Shown: positions 28,263-37,855 of the stretch, in pieces
Layout: each line of letters starts with the position of its first letter
Numbering within the stretch: the first letter of the stretch is position 1
DNA from: Pseudomonadota bacterium
GTDB lineage: Bacteria > Pseudomonadota > Gammaproteobacteria > Acidiferrobacterales > UBA6901
Length of the DNA: 59,714 bases
Assembly: GCA_021790335.1 (NCBI GenBank)
Contig: JAJYEE010000016.1
Span: forward strand, 1-59,714
Direction: 5' to 3'
Position numbers and translations under genes: made by a program
Notes under the pieces: generated by a model
Database searches by the model: none
The model's input: only the letters and a program-made list of their open reading frames with translations
Told to the model about the DNA's origin: nothing

Positions 28263-28289
28263 GAACTTTATTTTGTACTTATGGTCTTT
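28263..28289 (+). promoter_or_regulatory. Sigma-E-type promoter upstream of rpoE
   Basis: GAACTT (28263-28268), a 15-base AT-rich spacer and GTCTTT (28284-28289) closely match the sigma-E consensus (GGAACTT, 15-17 bases, GTCTAA). It is about 50 bases before the rpoE ATG and points toward it, so rpoE most likely controls itself, as in other gammaproteobacteria. Confidence 0.7.
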
Positions 28290-28337
28290 AGAAGTGACGC
28301 GCTGCGTTTGCCTTCACGGTAAAGGGGATGTTCTGGC

Positions 28338-28916
28338 ATGGTCGAGCGCAGTGTCGATCAAGAATTGGTGGTGCGGGTACAAAAGGGAGACAAGGCCGCC
28401 TTTGACCTGCTGGTGAGGAAATACCAGCACCGGATCGCCAAACTCGTGTCTCGATACGTGTCGGACCGGTCTGAGGTGGAGGATGTTACCCAGGAGGCCT
28501 TTATCAAGGCCTACCGTGCCATCGGCGGATTTCGCGGCGAAAGCGCGTTCTATACTTGGTTGTATAGGATCGCTATCAACACCGCAAAGAACTATCTTGT
28601 TTCCCAGGGACGGCGTCCGCCAGCGTCGGACATGGAGACCGAAGAGGCGGAATTGATCGAGGCGGGGGCGAGCCTGCGCGATGTGATGACGCCGGAACGG
28701 CATCTGTTGGCGGACGAGATAGCGCGGACGGTTGAACGGGCGATCTCGTCTTTGCCGGAAGATCTGCGTACCGCCATCACGCTGCGCGAGATCGACGGGT
28801 TGAGCTACGATGAAATTGCGGCGGTAATGGATTGTCCGATCGGAACGGTACGTTCGCGCATATTCCGGGCGCGCGAAGCGATTGATTCGGAGTTGCGGCC
28901 GTTGCTTGAAGGCTGA
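28338..28916 (+). CDS. rpoE: RNA polymerase sigma-E (RpoE/AlgU)
   Basis: A 192-residue ECF sigma factor. Region 2 (AFDLLVRKYQHRIAKLVSRYV and EDVTQEAFIKAYRAI) binds core polymerase and the -10 element. Region 4 (LREIDGLSYDEIAAVMDCPIGTVRSRIFRAREAI) reads the -35 element. It directs the response to misfolded envelope proteins. The anti-sigma factor and its periplasmic partner follow in the same operon, and a matching promoter precedes the gene. Confidence 0.95.
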   Translation: MVERSVDQELVVRVQKGDKAAFDLLVRKYQHRIAKLVSRYVSDRSEVEDVTQEAFIKAYRAIGGFRGESAFYTWLYRIAINTAKNYLVSQGRRPPASDMETEEAELIEAGASLRDVMTPERHLLADEIARTVERAISSLPEDLRTAITLREIDGLSYDEIAAVMDCPIGTVRSRIFRAREAIDSELRPLLEG

Positions 28917-28987
28917 TTCAGGACCATCGGAATAGGGGTGTTTTCCGTGAACATGGCAGGGCAGATTCGGAAATGTCTGGAGTACCG

Positions 28988-29551
28988 ATGAAGCAGAAAA
29001 TCTCGGAGTTGTTGGACGAAGAGCTTCCCGAAGGCGATTCCCGCAGGGTGTTGCAGGGAATTGTGGAAGATCGGGAATTGCGTGGGGTCTGGGAGCGTTA
29101 CCATTTGATCCGTTCCGCGATGCGGCGGGAGCTGGACGTGGTCGCGCGCCCCGTGATCGCAGACCGTATCGCTGCCGCAATCGAATCGGAAAACGTCGTG
29201 CCGATGCGGCGCAGATCCAGCGGACTGGTAACGCCGCGGATAGCCAAGCTCGCGGCAGGATTGGCCATTGCAGCGTCCGTGGCGACAGTGGCGATCGTCA
29301 GCCTGCAGCCGGCGAAGAATGGAGTTCAGGCCCAGGCCCAAGCGGTCAAGACCGCGGATAGCCGAGTGGCAGCCGCATCCCTGGCGTCCGCTGTGCCGCC
29401 GGCGGTGGCACCGACCGAACGCGCCGCCTATCAGGATGCCCTCAATGCATTTCTGGTGGAGCATGGGGAGGTGACGCCCCCCGCCGGGATGAACAGCATG
29501 ATGTCCTTTGTGCGCGTTGTCGGGTACCGTAACGAAAATTCTCATCGATGA
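28988..29551 (+). CDS. rseA: Anti-sigma-E factor RseA/MucA
   Basis: A single-pass inner-membrane protein of 187 residues. The cytoplasmic N-terminus (KISELLDEEL ... VWERYHLIRSAMR) is the sigma-binding RseA_N domain. A membrane helix spans about residues 86-106, and a short Ala-rich periplasmic part follows. It holds RpoE inactive until regulated proteolysis. I choose the ATG at 28988 because GGAG precedes it by about 6 bases and it matches family starts; an ATG five codons earlier is also in frame. It overlaps rseB by four bases. Confidence 0.87.
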   Translation: MKQKISELLDEELPEGDSRRVLQGIVEDRELRGVWERYHLIRSAMRRELDVVARPVIADRIAAAIESENVVPMRRRSSGLVTPRIAKLAAGLAIAASVATVAIVSLQPAKNGVQAQAQAVKTADSRVAAASLASAVPPAVAPTERAAYQDALNAFLVEHGEVTPPAGMNSMMSFVRVVGYRNENSHR

Positions 29552-30540
29552 GCATCCGATCGCTGTCCCTGCGCTGGGCGCCGTTCGTTCTGCTCCTGGT
29601 CGTTCGCACTGCCAGTGCCAGTGCCAACGTCGGGGAGAGTGCCGAAAAGCTGCTCTTGAAGATGAGCGAGGCAGCGCATACCCTCAATTACGAAGGTACG
29701 TTCGTCTACCAGTATGGTGACCAGCTCGACACCATGCGCATATTTCACAAGGTGGAAAACGGCAAAACGCGCGAGCGCCTTGTTTCGCTGAATGGGGCTG
29801 CCCGCGAGGTAATTCGCAACCACAGAGAGGTGGAATGCTATTTGCCGGACGAAAAGTCCGTGCTGGTCGAGCACCGCAGCCTGAGCATGCGCAACTTTCC
29901 AGCCGTCGTCCCTCAGTCGCTGCATCGGCTGGAGAAGCATTACATCATCGAGCCGGCCAGCGGCGGAAGGGTGGCGGGGCACGAGGTCAGGGCCGTACTC
30001 ATTAGGCCCCGGGATTCCTACCGGTACGGCTACCAGCTGTGGGCCGACCGCAAGTCCAATCTTCTTCTGAAGTCCACTTTGTTTGACAACCGCAACCACG
30101 TCGTCGAACGGTTCATGTTCACGAACGTCGAAATCGGGGGGGCCATACCGGATGGTGTGCTCAGGCCGCAAAAGCCGAAAAAAGGCACGGTATGGTACCG
30201 GGAGGGCAGCGGTGTCGTAGAGCCTATCAGTGGCAATTTTGGCTGGAAAGTGGAACAGTTGCCACCGGGATTCGTGCTGTCGCTGCGAATGGTCCGCACA
30301 TCCGCCAAACGCAAGACCCGGGTCGAGCACCTGGTTTACTCGGATGGCCTTGCGGTCGTTTCAGTGTTCGTGCAGAGAGTTGGCACAGGATCGCCTCCGG
30401 ACCGGATCAAGGGGCTGACGCACGTAGGCGCAGTTCACGTTTTCGGAAAGGTCGTCGGGGATCATCAGATTACTGTGGTGGGCGAGGTACCGGCGAAGAC
30501 GGTCGACATGATCGGCACGTCGGTGGTGCCCGTTCAATAG
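29548..30540 (+). CDS. rseB: Sigma-E regulatory protein RseB/MucB
   Basis: A 330-residue periplasmic protein with a signal peptide (hydrophobic residues 12-22, cut near ASA). The N-terminal large domain (LNYEGTFVYQYGDQLDTMRIFHKV) has the LolA/LppX-like fold used for lipid or LPS sensing. The C-terminal small domain has KRKTRVEHLVYSDGLAVVSVF. It shields RseA from the site-1 protease. It is coupled to rseA by an ATGA overlap. The hairpin at 30855 may end the operon. Confidence 0.9.
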   Translation: MSIRSLSLRWAPFVLLLVVRTASASANVGESAEKLLLKMSEAAHTLNYEGTFVYQYGDQLDTMRIFHKVENGKTRERLVSLNGAAREVIRNHREVECYLPDEKSVLVEHRSLSMRNFPAVVPQSLHRLEKHYIIEPASGGRVAGHEVRAVLIRPRDSYRYGYQLWADRKSNLLLKSTLFDNRNHVVERFMFTNVEIGGAIPDGVLRPQKPKKGTVWYREGSGVVEPISGNFGWKVEQLPPGFVLSLRMVRTSAKRKTRVEHLVYSDGLAVVSVFVQRVGTGSPPDRIKGLTHVGAVHVFGKVVGDHQITVVGEVPAKTVDMIGTSVVPVQ

Positions 30541-30931
30541 ACTGGCCGGACAGCGCGCTCCCACCGCGCTTGATCGCCATGGCATGAACCTCCCGGGGCC
30601 GGACCTAAATTGCCGGCGGGTGGGCCGGCGCATGATTCCGGGCGGCGAGGCCAGGCGGCCGGAACCGGTTGAATCGAAGTGCAGGGTGTCGATAGCCCGC
30701 GCAACCGGTTTTCCCTGGATGGAGCCCCGGTTTCCGTGCCCATGCAGGTGCGGGCGTGCCTTGTGCCTTTCATGTGTTCGTGGAAAAAGGGTATTATCTG
30801 GCAAATGAATCGCCCGGAACAGCATCCGGCGCAATCAATTGGAGTCATGCGACAGGGCGCCGGCGGCGCCCTTTTGCTGCTGGTTCCGGAAATGGGTACG
30901 GACGGACTGTGCGTAGGCAAGAGAATACCTG
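30541..30931. other. Intergenic rseB-lepA, leader with terminator
   Basis: Almost 400 bases without a recognisable gene. It contains a possible -10 (TATTAT, 30792-30797) and a hairpin with a T-run at 30855-30875, between rseB and lepA. Confidence 0.5.
30855..30875 (+). terminator. Intrinsic terminator or lepA attenuator
   Basis: GGGCGCC (30855-30861), loop GGC, GGCGCCC (30865-30871) and TTTT (30872-30875). The stem is perfect and GC-only, the T-run short. It stands 56 bases before lepA, so it either ends the rpoE operon or acts as a leader stop for lepA. Confidence 0.6.
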
Positions 30932-32740
30932 ATGACTGCATGGGACCGGCAGCTGATCCGGAATTTTTCGATCATTGCTCATATCGATCATGGCAAATCC
31001 ACGCTGGCAGACCGTTTTATCCAGAAATGTGGCGGACTCGAGGCGCGCGAGATGGAAGACCAAGTCCTCGATTCCATGGATCTTGAGCGCGAACGCGGCA
31101 TAACGATCAAATCGCAGACCGTCGCCCTCAACTATCTTGCGCGAGACGGCAAAACCTACCGGATGAACCTGATCGACACCCCGGGCCATGTAGACTTTTC
31201 GTATGAGGTGTCGCGTTCTCTTACGGCGTGCGAAGGTGCACTTCTCGTGGTGGACGCAGCGCAGGGCGTACAGGCCCAGACTGTGGCGAACTGCTATACG
31301 GCGGCCGAACTCGATCTGGTGATCCTGCCGGTGCTCAACAAGATCGATCTGCCCCAGGCGGACCCCGAGCGGGTGATCAGGGAGATCGCTGACATAATAG
31401 GAATCGACGCGTCTGGTGCAGTCCGGGCCAGCGCCAAGACCGGCGAGGGGATCGTCGATATTCTGGAAGCGGTGATAAGCCAGATTCCGGCACCGAAGGG
31501 TGATCCGAGCGCCCCGCTGCAGGCGCTGATCATCGATTCCTGGTTCGATAATTTTCTGGGGACGGTCTCACTCGCGCGGGTCAAGCAGGGCACGCTCAAA
31601 TCCGGGCAGAAGATCCGTCTGATGGCCAGCGGGCGAGAGTACCATGTCGAGCAGACCGGGATTTTCACGCCCAAGCGCAAGGCTACCTCGGAGCTCGGGG
31701 TGGGCGAGGTGGGCTATATTATAGCCGGCATCAAGGATGTGCGCGGCGCGCGCGTCGGCGATACGATCACCCATGCCGATCGTCCGGCGGCCTCTGCGCT
31801 GCCGGGTTTTAAGGAGATCAAGCCCAGAGTGTTTGCGGGACTGTATCCGGTCGATGCCGCTGACTACGACGCCTTCCGTACGGCGCTGGAGAAGCTGAGT
31901 CTCAATGATGCCTCGTTGCATTACGAGCCGGAAACTTCGCAGGCGCTGGGATTCGGTTTCCGATGCGGGTTTCTCGGCATGTTGCACATGGAGATCATCC
32001 AGGAACGCCTGGAGCGCGAATACAGTCTGAACCTGATTACCACCGCACCGACTGTCGTGTACGAGGTGTTGACGACCAGGAACGAGATCGTCGCGGTGGA
32101 GAACCCTGCCAGGCTGCCGGACCCGGGACAGATCGAGGAGATCCGGGAGCCGATCATACGGGCCAGCATCCTGGTGCCGCAGGAGTACGTGGGGCCGGTC
32201 ATGGGGCTGTGCATGGAGAAGCGCGGAATCCAGAAAAACATGCAGTATGTTGGCCGCCAGGTGATGCTTACCTACGAGCTGCCTCTCAACGAAGTCGTGC
32301 TCGATTTCTTCGACAGGCTGAAATCCATCAGTCGCGGGTATGCATCGCTCGACTATGATTTCCTTGAGTTCCGTACGTCAAATCTGGTCCGGCTGGACGT
32401 GCTCATCAACGGCGAAAAAGTCGACGCCCTGTCAGTCATCGTTCACCAGGACCAGAGCCAATACCGGGGACAGGATCTGGTGCGCCGGATGAAAGAACTG
32501 ATACCGCGCCAGATGTTCGATGTGGCGATTCAGGCCGCTATCGGTGCGCGCATTCTTGCGCGCGAGACGGTAAAGGCGCTGCGCAAGAATGTCACCGCGA
32601 AATGCTATGGCGGGGATATCTCCCGAAAACGCAAACTACTCGAAAAGCAAAAGGCAGGAAAGAAACGTATGAAGCAGCTTGGGTCGGTTGAAATTCCGCA
32701 GGAGGCTTTCCTGGCGGTTCTGCGTGTAAGCGAGAAATAG
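30932..32740 (+). CDS. lepA: Elongation factor 4 (LepA)
   Basis: A 602-residue translational GTPase. AHIDHGKST (residues 16-24) is the P-loop, DTPGHVDF is G3 and NKIDLP is G4. Domains II to V follow, and the LepA-specific C-terminal domain carries the basic run [20 protein letters not shown]. It acts on stalled or mistranslocated ribosomes. It heads the operon lepA-lepB-DUF4845-rnc-era-recO-pdxJ-acpS, whose genes are separated by at most about a dozen bases or overlap. Confidence 0.96.
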   Translation: MTAWDRQLIRNFSIIAHIDHGKSTLADRFIQKCGGLEAREMEDQVLDSMDLERERGITIKSQTVALNYLARDGKTYRMNLIDTPGHVDFSYEVSRSLTACEGALLVVDAAQGVQAQTVANCYTAAELDLVILPVLNKIDLPQADPERVIREIADIIGIDASGAVRASAKTGEGIVDILEAVISQIPAPKGDPSAPLQALIIDSWFDNFLGTVSLARVKQGTLKSGQKIRLMASGREYHVEQTGIFTPKRKATSELGVGEVGYIIAGIKDVRGARVGDTITHADRPAASALPGFKEIKPRVFAGLYPVDAADYDAFRTALEKLSLNDASLHYEPETSQALGFGFRCGFLGMLHMEIIQERLEREYSLNLITTAPTVVYEVLTTRNEIVAVENPARLPDPGQIEEIREPIIRASILVPQEYVGPVMGLCMEKRGIQKNMQYVGRQVMLTYELPLNEVVLDFFDRLKSISRGYASLDYDFLEFRTSNLVRLDVLINGEKVDALSVIVHQDQSQYRGQDLVRRMKELIPRQMFDVAIQAAIGARILARETVKALRKNVTAKCYGGDISRKRKLLEKQKAGKKRMKQLGSVEIPQEAFLAVLRVSEK

Positions 32741-32743
32741 CAC

Positions 32744-33562
32744 ATGCCATTCGCTCTCATCTTGTTCATTGCGCTTATGGTCACCGGCCTGATCTGGGCA
32801 TTCGATCGTGCCTTGCTGGCGCCCACGCGGCGCAGGGCGGTGTTGTCACTGGAGCAGGCCGGAGCGGCCACGGAAGCGGTGGAACAGGCGCGCAAAGAGT
32901 CGGCGGTGGTCGAGTATTCGCGTGCTTTCTTTCCAGTCATTCTCGTGGTATTCCTGGTGCGTGCCTTTGTGGTCGAGCCGTTTCGCATTCCCTCGGGCTC
33001 CATGGAGCCGACATTGCGCATCGGCGATTTCATTCTCGTTAACAAGTTCGACTACGGCCTGCGTCTGCCCATTCTGAACAAGAAGATCGTGTCGATCGGA
33101 GAACCCAAGCGGGGTGATGTGATGGTTTTCCGCTATCCGGGGAACCCTTCGGTGGACTACATCAAGCGGGTAATCGGCCTGCCCGGCGACCACATTGTCT
33201 ACGGCGACAAGAAACTGTACATCAACGGAAAGCTTATGCCGCAAACCCCGGATGGACAGTTCGTGTACAGCGAGGGGCAGCAGCATGGCATCGTGTCCCG
33301 CAAGGTAAAGGAAAATCTGGATGGCGTGGTGCACGATCTGCTGCTCAGCAACAGACCGGACCCGACGCCCATGGAATTCACGGTTCCGCCGGGGCAGTAT
33401 TTTGTCATGGGGGACAACCGGGACCGCAGTTGGGACAGCCGCTATTGGGGGACGGTGCCGGAGAAGAACATAGTCGGCAAGGCGTTCCTGATCTGGTTTA
33501 GCTGGGACTTCAGCAGTGACGGCGGAGTCCGGTGGAACAGAATCGGACGCCGAATTCACTGA
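32744..33562 (+). CDS. lepB: Signal peptidase I
   Basis: A 272-residue inner-membrane serine protease that removes Sec signal peptides. Membrane helices lie at about residues 3-20 and 62-78. The catalytic Ser86 is in IPSGSMEPTL and Lys141 in DYIKRVIGLPGD. The closing box GDNRDRSWDSRYWG is also present. It begins 3 bases after lepA, the usual partner, and precedes the small DUF4845 gene. Confidence 0.95.
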   Translation: MPFALILFIALMVTGLIWAFDRALLAPTRRRAVLSLEQAGAATEAVEQARKESAVVEYSRAFFPVILVVFLVRAFVVEPFRIPSGSMEPTLRIGDFILVNKFDYGLRLPILNKKIVSIGEPKRGDVMVFRYPGNPSVDYIKRVIGLPGDHIVYGDKKLYINGKLMPQTPDGQFVYSEGQQHGIVSRKVKENLDGVVHDLLLSNRPDPTPMEFTVPPGQYFVMGDNRDRSWDSRYWGTVPEKNIVGKAFLIWFSWDFSSDGGVRWNRIGRRIH

Positions 33563-33574
33563 TAGAAGCGGGCA

Positions 33575-33985
33575 ATGCTAATGGTACGGAGAATGATGAC
33601 AATGCGCAGCGGTGACAGACAGACAGGTATTACCATCTGGGGTCTGATGGTCGTGTCGGCGGTAGGCATTTTTTTCCTGCTTCTGTTCTTCAAGCTGCTG
33701 CCGCCATATATCAACAATGCCAAGGTCAAGACGGACCTGGCCAATATGGCGAGCCAGCCCGGGGCTGCCACGATGACGCGGCAAAATATCGACAATGCGC
33801 TTTATCGACGCTTTGAGATCGATGATGTCTCCTACGTCCATCTCAAGACCGACCTGCATGTGACGCGGCCAAATCCGGACGGTCCCCTGGTCGTGCAGAT
33901 AGCCTATCAAGTGCGCGTGCCGATGGCGTACAACATTACGGCGCTGCTGGATTTCAACGACACAGCACAGCTGGGAGCGAAGTGA
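33575..33985 (+). CDS. DUF4845 single-pass membrane protein
   Basis: A protein of about 130 residues with a basic N-terminus, one membrane helix (GLMVVSAVGIFFLLLFFKLLPPY) and a small periplasmic domain. This matches DUF4845, which lies between lepB and rnc in many gamma- and betaproteobacteria. Its function is not known; position hints at a link to protein export or envelope quality control. Several ATG codons compete. The GGAG at 33588-33591 favours starting at 33596 or 33602 rather than at 33575. Confidence 0.82.
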   Translation: MLMVRRMMTMRSGDRQTGITIWGLMVVSAVGIFFLLLFFKLLPPYINNAKVKTDLANMASQPGAATMTRQNIDNALYRRFEIDDVSYVHLKTDLHVTRPNPDGPLVVQIAYQVRVPMAYNITALLDFNDTAQLGAK

Positions 33986-34677
33986 CCGGACGGTACGCGC
34001 GGCTGCTCGCGCGGCTGGGTTATGCATTTTCCGATTCGGGACTGCTCGGACGTGCGCTCACCCACCGCAGCAGGGGCGGCGAAAACTATGAGCGGCTGGA
34101 ATTTTTAGGTGACAGTGTCCTCGGTCTGGTCATTGCGGATGCAATCTACCGTCGGTTTCCCGGGCTTTCCGAGGGCGAGCTGACCCGAGTGCGGGCGGGA
34201 CTGGTGCGGCGTGAGTCACTGGCCAGGCTGGCGCGGGACATTGAAATCGGCGACTATCTGCAGTTGGGCGAGGGTGAGCTGAAAAGCGGTGGGTACGACC
34301 GCGACTCGATCCTGGCCGATGCGCTGGAGGCGGTGTTCGGCGCGGTCTTTGTCGACGGCGGGTTTGAGAAGGCCCGCGAAATGATAGAACGGCTTTATAG
34401 CGCATCCCTGGCCTCCATCGATCCGACTGCGGTGATCAAGGATCCGAAAACGCGCCTGCAGGAATATCTTCAGAAGCAGTCCCTCGGCGTCCCGACTTAC
34501 AGTATGCTCGAGATCACGGGCGATCCCCATCAGCAGCATTTCGTGGTGGAATGCGTGGTGTCGGGCCTGACGCAGCCGGTGCGCGGCGAGGGCGGCAGCC
34601 GTCGCGCCGCTGAACAGGAGGCGGCGGCCAAGGCCTATGCGAGCCTGACGGAGCAGACGGGCGATGACCGCGGCTGA
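33982..34677 (+). CDS. rnc: Ribonuclease III
   Basis: A 231-residue double-strand-specific endoribonuclease. The signature YERLEFLGDSVLG holds metal ligands E40 and D44, and D113/E116 are in ADALEAVFGAVF. The C-terminal dsRBD starts near DPKTRLQEYLQK and ends in SRRAAEQEAAAKAY. It matures rRNA and cuts structured mRNAs. The GTG start overlaps the DUF4845 stop, and its end overlaps era by 14 bases, so expression is coupled. Confidence 0.95.
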   Translation: MTGRYARLLARLGYAFSDSGLLGRALTHRSRGGENYERLEFLGDSVLGLVIADAIYRRFPGLSEGELTRVRAGLVRRESLARLARDIEIGDYLQLGEGELKSGGYDRDSILADALEAVFGAVFVDGGFEKAREMIERLYSASLASIDPTAVIKDPKTRLQEYLQKQSLGVPTYSMLEITGDPHQQHFVVECVVSGLTQPVRGEGGSRRAAEQEAAAKAYASLTEQTGDDRG

Positions 34678-35566
34678 TTTTCGCAGTGGCTTCATTGCGG
34701 TCTGTGGACGCCCCAACGTGGGAAAGTCCACTTTGGTGAACCGGCTGGTCGGGCAAAAGGTCAGCATTACCTCTCGCCGTCCGCAGACCACCCGCCATCG
34801 TATTCTGGGTATCAAGACCACGACGGAGTCGCAGCTGGTCTACGTGGATGCACCCGGGGTACACCAAGGCGGGGGTGGCAGCATGAATCAATACCTGAAC
34901 CGTGCTGCGACCGGCAGCGTCGAAGGCGTGGACTGTGTGCTGCTGGTCATCAGCGCGTCGGGATGGACCGACGAAGACGAGCCCGCCTTGGAACTGGCAC
35001 GTCGTCAAGCCTGCCCGGTCGTGCTGATCATCAATAAGATCGATCGGCTCACGGACCGCTCAAGGCTTCTGCCCCTCATGCAGGGGTCGCGCGACAGGAT
35101 GGCGTTTGCGGAGATCGTTCCGGTGTCGGCGCGTACCGGCGAGAACACCCCTGCGCTGGAGGCGGCGGTGATGAGGCACATTCCCCGGAACCCGGCGCAA
35201 TTTCCCGCTGATCAGGTTAGCGACCGCAGCGATCGGTTCATGGCGGGCGAACTGGTGCGCGAACAGATTTTCCGCAGCTTCGGCCAGGAAATTCCCTATG
35301 CGGTGAGCGTCATGATTGACAGCTTCCGCCGCGAGCCGCGACTCATCCGAATTGAGGCGACCATCCTCGTGGAAAAGGAGGGACAGAAGGCGATACTCAT
35401 CGGTGCTGACGGGGCGCGTCTGAAGGAGACGGGCCGGCGCGCGCGCCTGGAGATGCAGAAGCTTTTTGGCAGCAAGGTCTATCTGGGGTTGTGGATCAAG
35501 GTGCGGGAGGGCTGGTCAGACGACGCCCGCGTTCTGCGTAGCCTCGGCTACGGGGATGATGTCTGA
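34664..35566 (+). CDS. era: GTPase Era
   Basis: A 300-residue GTPase for 16S rRNA maturation and 30S assembly. GRPNVGKS (15-22) is the P-loop, VDAPGVHQ is G3 and NKID is G4. The C-terminal KH domain (GQKAILIGADGARLKETGRR, then LFGSKVYLGLWIKV) binds the 3' end of 16S rRNA. It overlaps rnc and is followed after 2 bases by recO, the classic rnc-era-recO arrangement. Confidence 0.95.
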   Translation: MTAADFRSGFIAVCGRPNVGKSTLVNRLVGQKVSITSRRPQTTRHRILGIKTTTESQLVYVDAPGVHQGGGGSMNQYLNRAATGSVEGVDCVLLVISASGWTDEDEPALELARRQACPVVLIINKIDRLTDRSRLLPLMQGSRDRMAFAEIVPVSARTGENTPALEAAVMRHIPRNPAQFPADQVSDRSDRFMAGELVREQIFRSFGQEIPYAVSVMIDSFRREPRLIRIEATILVEKEGQKAILIGADGARLKETGRRARLEMQKLFGSKVYLGLWIKVREGWSDDARVLRSLGYGDDV

Positions 35567-35568
35567 TC

Positions 35569-36306
35569 ATGCGCGTGCGGCAGCAGATGGCGTTCATTCT
35601 GCACCACAGTCATTACGGCGAGAGCAGTCTGCTAGTGGAGGTGTTTGCGCGCGATCACGGGCGGCTGGGCCTGATCGCCAAGGGGGCACGCCGGCCGCGT
35701 TCGTCGTTGCGCGCGCTGCTTGTGCCATTCCAGCCGCTTTTGATCGACTGGGTCGGCAGAGGCGATCTTGGCACTCTGGCAGGCGCAGAGCCGGCGGGCG
35801 GGGCGATCGAACTGTCCGGCGGACAGACTTACTGCGGCCTGTATCTGAACGAACTGCTGGTGCGCCTGCTCCACCGCCATGATCCCCATGAGGACCTTTT
35901 CGACATTTATTGCCTGTCGCTCGCACGGCTACGGGATCCCGATGTGACCGAAGTCGCCCTGCGCCTGTTCGAAAAGCACTTGCTGCAGGATCTGGGCTAC
36001 GGCCTGGTGCTTGACCGCGAGGTGTCGGGAAATTCGCCGATAGCCGCCGATGTTGATTATGATTACGTCCTGGATCGCGGCCCGGTGCCGGCTCCCGCCG
36101 CCGATGGCGGCATACGCGTCAGGGGGGCCAGTCTGCTGGCGCTGGCGCTCGGACAATTTCCCGACGCTGCAGCGCTGCGCGAAAGCAAGGCACTGACGCG
36201 CGCCTGCCTCGCGCGGCACCTGGGCGACCGGCCGCTGCACAGCCGCTCGCTGTTCCGCATCGAGCGCTCCCCGGGCAGACCTGCCCGGAAAGGACAGATT
36301 GCATGA
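35569..36306 (+). CDS. recO: DNA repair protein RecO
   Basis: A 245-residue recombination mediator. The N-terminal OB fold begins [22 protein letters not shown], and the helical part has [22 protein letters not shown]. RecO helps RecR load RecA on SSB-coated single-stranded DNA. No four-cysteine zinc finger is seen, as in other proteobacterial RecO. It overlaps pdxJ by four bases. Confidence 0.92.
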   Translation: MRVRQQMAFILHHSHYGESSLLVEVFARDHGRLGLIAKGARRPRSSLRALLVPFQPLLIDWVGRGDLGTLAGAEPAGGAIELSGGQTYCGLYLNELLVRLLHRHDPHEDLFDIYCLSLARLRDPDVTEVALRLFEKHLLQDLGYGLVLDREVSGNSPIAADVDYDYVLDRGPVPAPAADGGIRVRGASLLALALGQFPDAAALRESKALTRACLARHLGDRPLHSRSLFRIERSPGRPARKGQIA

Positions 36307-37028
36307 TCAGGCTAGGTGTCAACATCGACCATGTGGCAACGCTGCGCCAGGCGCGCGGCACGCGCTACCCCGACCCGCTTCAGGCGGCGATCGAAGCCGA
36401 GCAGGCTGGTGCCGATGCGGTGACCCTGCATCTGCGTGAGGACCGGCGCCACATCCAGGAGCGAGATGTCGAACTGCTCAAGGGCGTACTTCAGACGCGC
36501 ATGAATCTGGAAATGGCGGTGACCCCGGAGATGGTTGAATTTGCCGTGCGTCTGCGTCCGCAGGAGTGCTGTCTCGTGCCGGAGCGCCGGGCGGAGCTCA
36601 CCACTGAGGGCGGACTTGATGTGGCAGGGCACCGCGAGCGCGTCGCGCAGGCCTGCGCGCGTTTGGCAGGCGCCGGAGTGCACGTGTCGCTGTTCATTGA
36701 TCCCGAAGTGGCACAGATCGAAGCGGCTGCCGCGGCTGGCGCACCGGTCATCGAGATCCACACGGGCCATTATGCCGACGCGCTGACCGACCAGGAGCGC
36801 AACGACGAGTTCGGACGCATAGCGATTGCTGTCGACCGCGGGCGGGAGCTGGGTCTGCAGGTGAATGCCGGACACGGGCTTAACTACCACAACGTGCAGC
36901 CCATCGCCGCAATCCCGGAGATCGTGGAACTCAACATCGGTCATGCGATCGTCGCGCGCGCATTGTTTGTCGGCTTGCAGGACGCAGTGCGGGAAATGAA
37001 GCGCCTGATGCTCGAGGCACGCCGATGA
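36303..37028 (+). CDS. pdxJ: Pyridoxine 5'-phosphate synthase
   Basis: A 241-residue TIM-barrel enzyme that condenses 1-deoxyxylulose 5-phosphate with aminoacetone phosphate in vitamin B6 synthesis. The start [20 protein letters not shown] and the histidine-containing [10 protein letters not shown] are family signatures. So are [11 protein letters not shown] and [11 protein letters not shown]. It overlaps both recO and acpS by four bases. Confidence 0.95.
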   Translation: MIRLGVNIDHVATLRQARGTRYPDPLQAAIEAEQAGADAVTLHLREDRRHIQERDVELLKGVLQTRMNLEMAVTPEMVEFAVRLRPQECCLVPERRAELTTEGGLDVAGHRERVAQACARLAGAGVHVSLFIDPEVAQIEAAAAAGAPVIEIHTGHYADALTDQERNDEFGRIAIAVDRGRELGLQVNAGHGLNYHNVQPIAAIPEIVELNIGHAIVARALFVGLQDAVREMKRLMLEARR

Positions 37029-37405
37029 TATTCGGGATTGGCACCGACATCGTCCGCGTGGCGCGGATGCAGAAGAATATCGAGCGTTACGGGGACAGGT
37101 TTGCACAGCGGATCCTGACGGACGCCGAAATGGACGATTACCGCAGGGAGGTGCGCAAGGCGCATTTCCTGGCGAAGCGCTTCGCGGCCAAAGAAGCGGC
37201 GGCCAAAGCTATGGGTACCGGCTTCAGTGGCGGGCTGGGCTACCACGATATCGGAGTGTCGCACGACCGGGCCGGCAGACCGGCGCTTGAATTCAGCGGA
37301 ACTGCCGCGGAATTCGTTCGCACCCGCGGAATCAACAGTGCCCATGTGAGCCTCGCGGACGAAGAGGACCACGCTGTCGCGTTCGTTACCCTGGCGCGGG
37401 ACTGA
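37025..37405 (+). CDS. acpS: Holo-ACP synthase
   Basis: A 126-residue phosphopantetheinyl transferase that activates acyl carrier protein. [12 protein letters not shown] carries the metal-binding Asp, and [18 protein letters not shown] is the second signature. The length is standard. It is the last gene of the lepA operon, and the opposing yggX gene ends 10 bases away. Confidence 0.94.
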   Translation: MIFGIGTDIVRVARMQKNIERYGDRFAQRILTDAEMDDYRREVRKAHFLAKRFAAKEAAAKAMGTGFSGGLGYHDIGVSHDRAGRPALEFSGTAAEFVRTRGINSAHVSLADEEDHAVAFVTLARD

Positions 37406-37415
37406 GCGGGCAGCG

Positions 37416-37700
37416 TTACTTCTTCGCGCCCGGTGGCCGAAAGCCGGGCGGCAAGCGGCCGGAATCGCCCTCGCCGAACAGGAAGCCCAGCATGTGTTTC
37501 TCGATCACCGCAATGCTTTCGGGATCGGCGGTGCTGAGGTGGTTCTCATTGATGATGATCGCCAGGCGCTGGAGCCATTTGTTCCAGCCCTCGCGGGACA
37601 CGTTCTGGAATATGCGTTGGCCGAGCATGCCGGGGTGTGGTGCCCGGTCCAGCCCTTCTGCTTCCCGCTTGAGTACTTGACAATAGACCATTTTTGGCAT
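37416..37700 (-). CDS. yggX: YggX family Fe(2+)-trafficking/Fe-S protection protein
   Basis: A protein of about 94 residues. VYCQVLKREAEGLDRAPHPG with its single conserved Cys, then GQRIFQNVSREGWNKWLQ and IEKHMLGFLFGEG, match YggX throughout. It protects labile Fe-S clusters against oxidative damage or moves iron to them. The start at 37700 (MPKMVYC) fits the family; an ATG six codons upstream is in frame and neither has a strong Shine-Dalgarno. An Fe-S carrier-like gene lies divergently next to it. Confidence 0.9.
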   Translation of the reverse strand: MPKMVYCQVLKREAEGLDRAPHPGMLGQRIFQNVSREGWNKWLQRLAIIINENHLSTADPESIAVIEKHMLGFLFGEGDSGRLPPGFRPPGAKK

Positions 37701-37855
37701 GGATTGTGAGACCGTCATGTTTGCAACCAGAGCGCATTATAAGCCCTGTGGGGGCCATTGTATTCCCCGACGGGTCGCGGCCTGCCAGCCGAGTCGCGGA
37801 TGGTGGCCGGATTGAGTTAAACTATGTCCAATCGCGCAACTTTTTGGGGGGTTTT

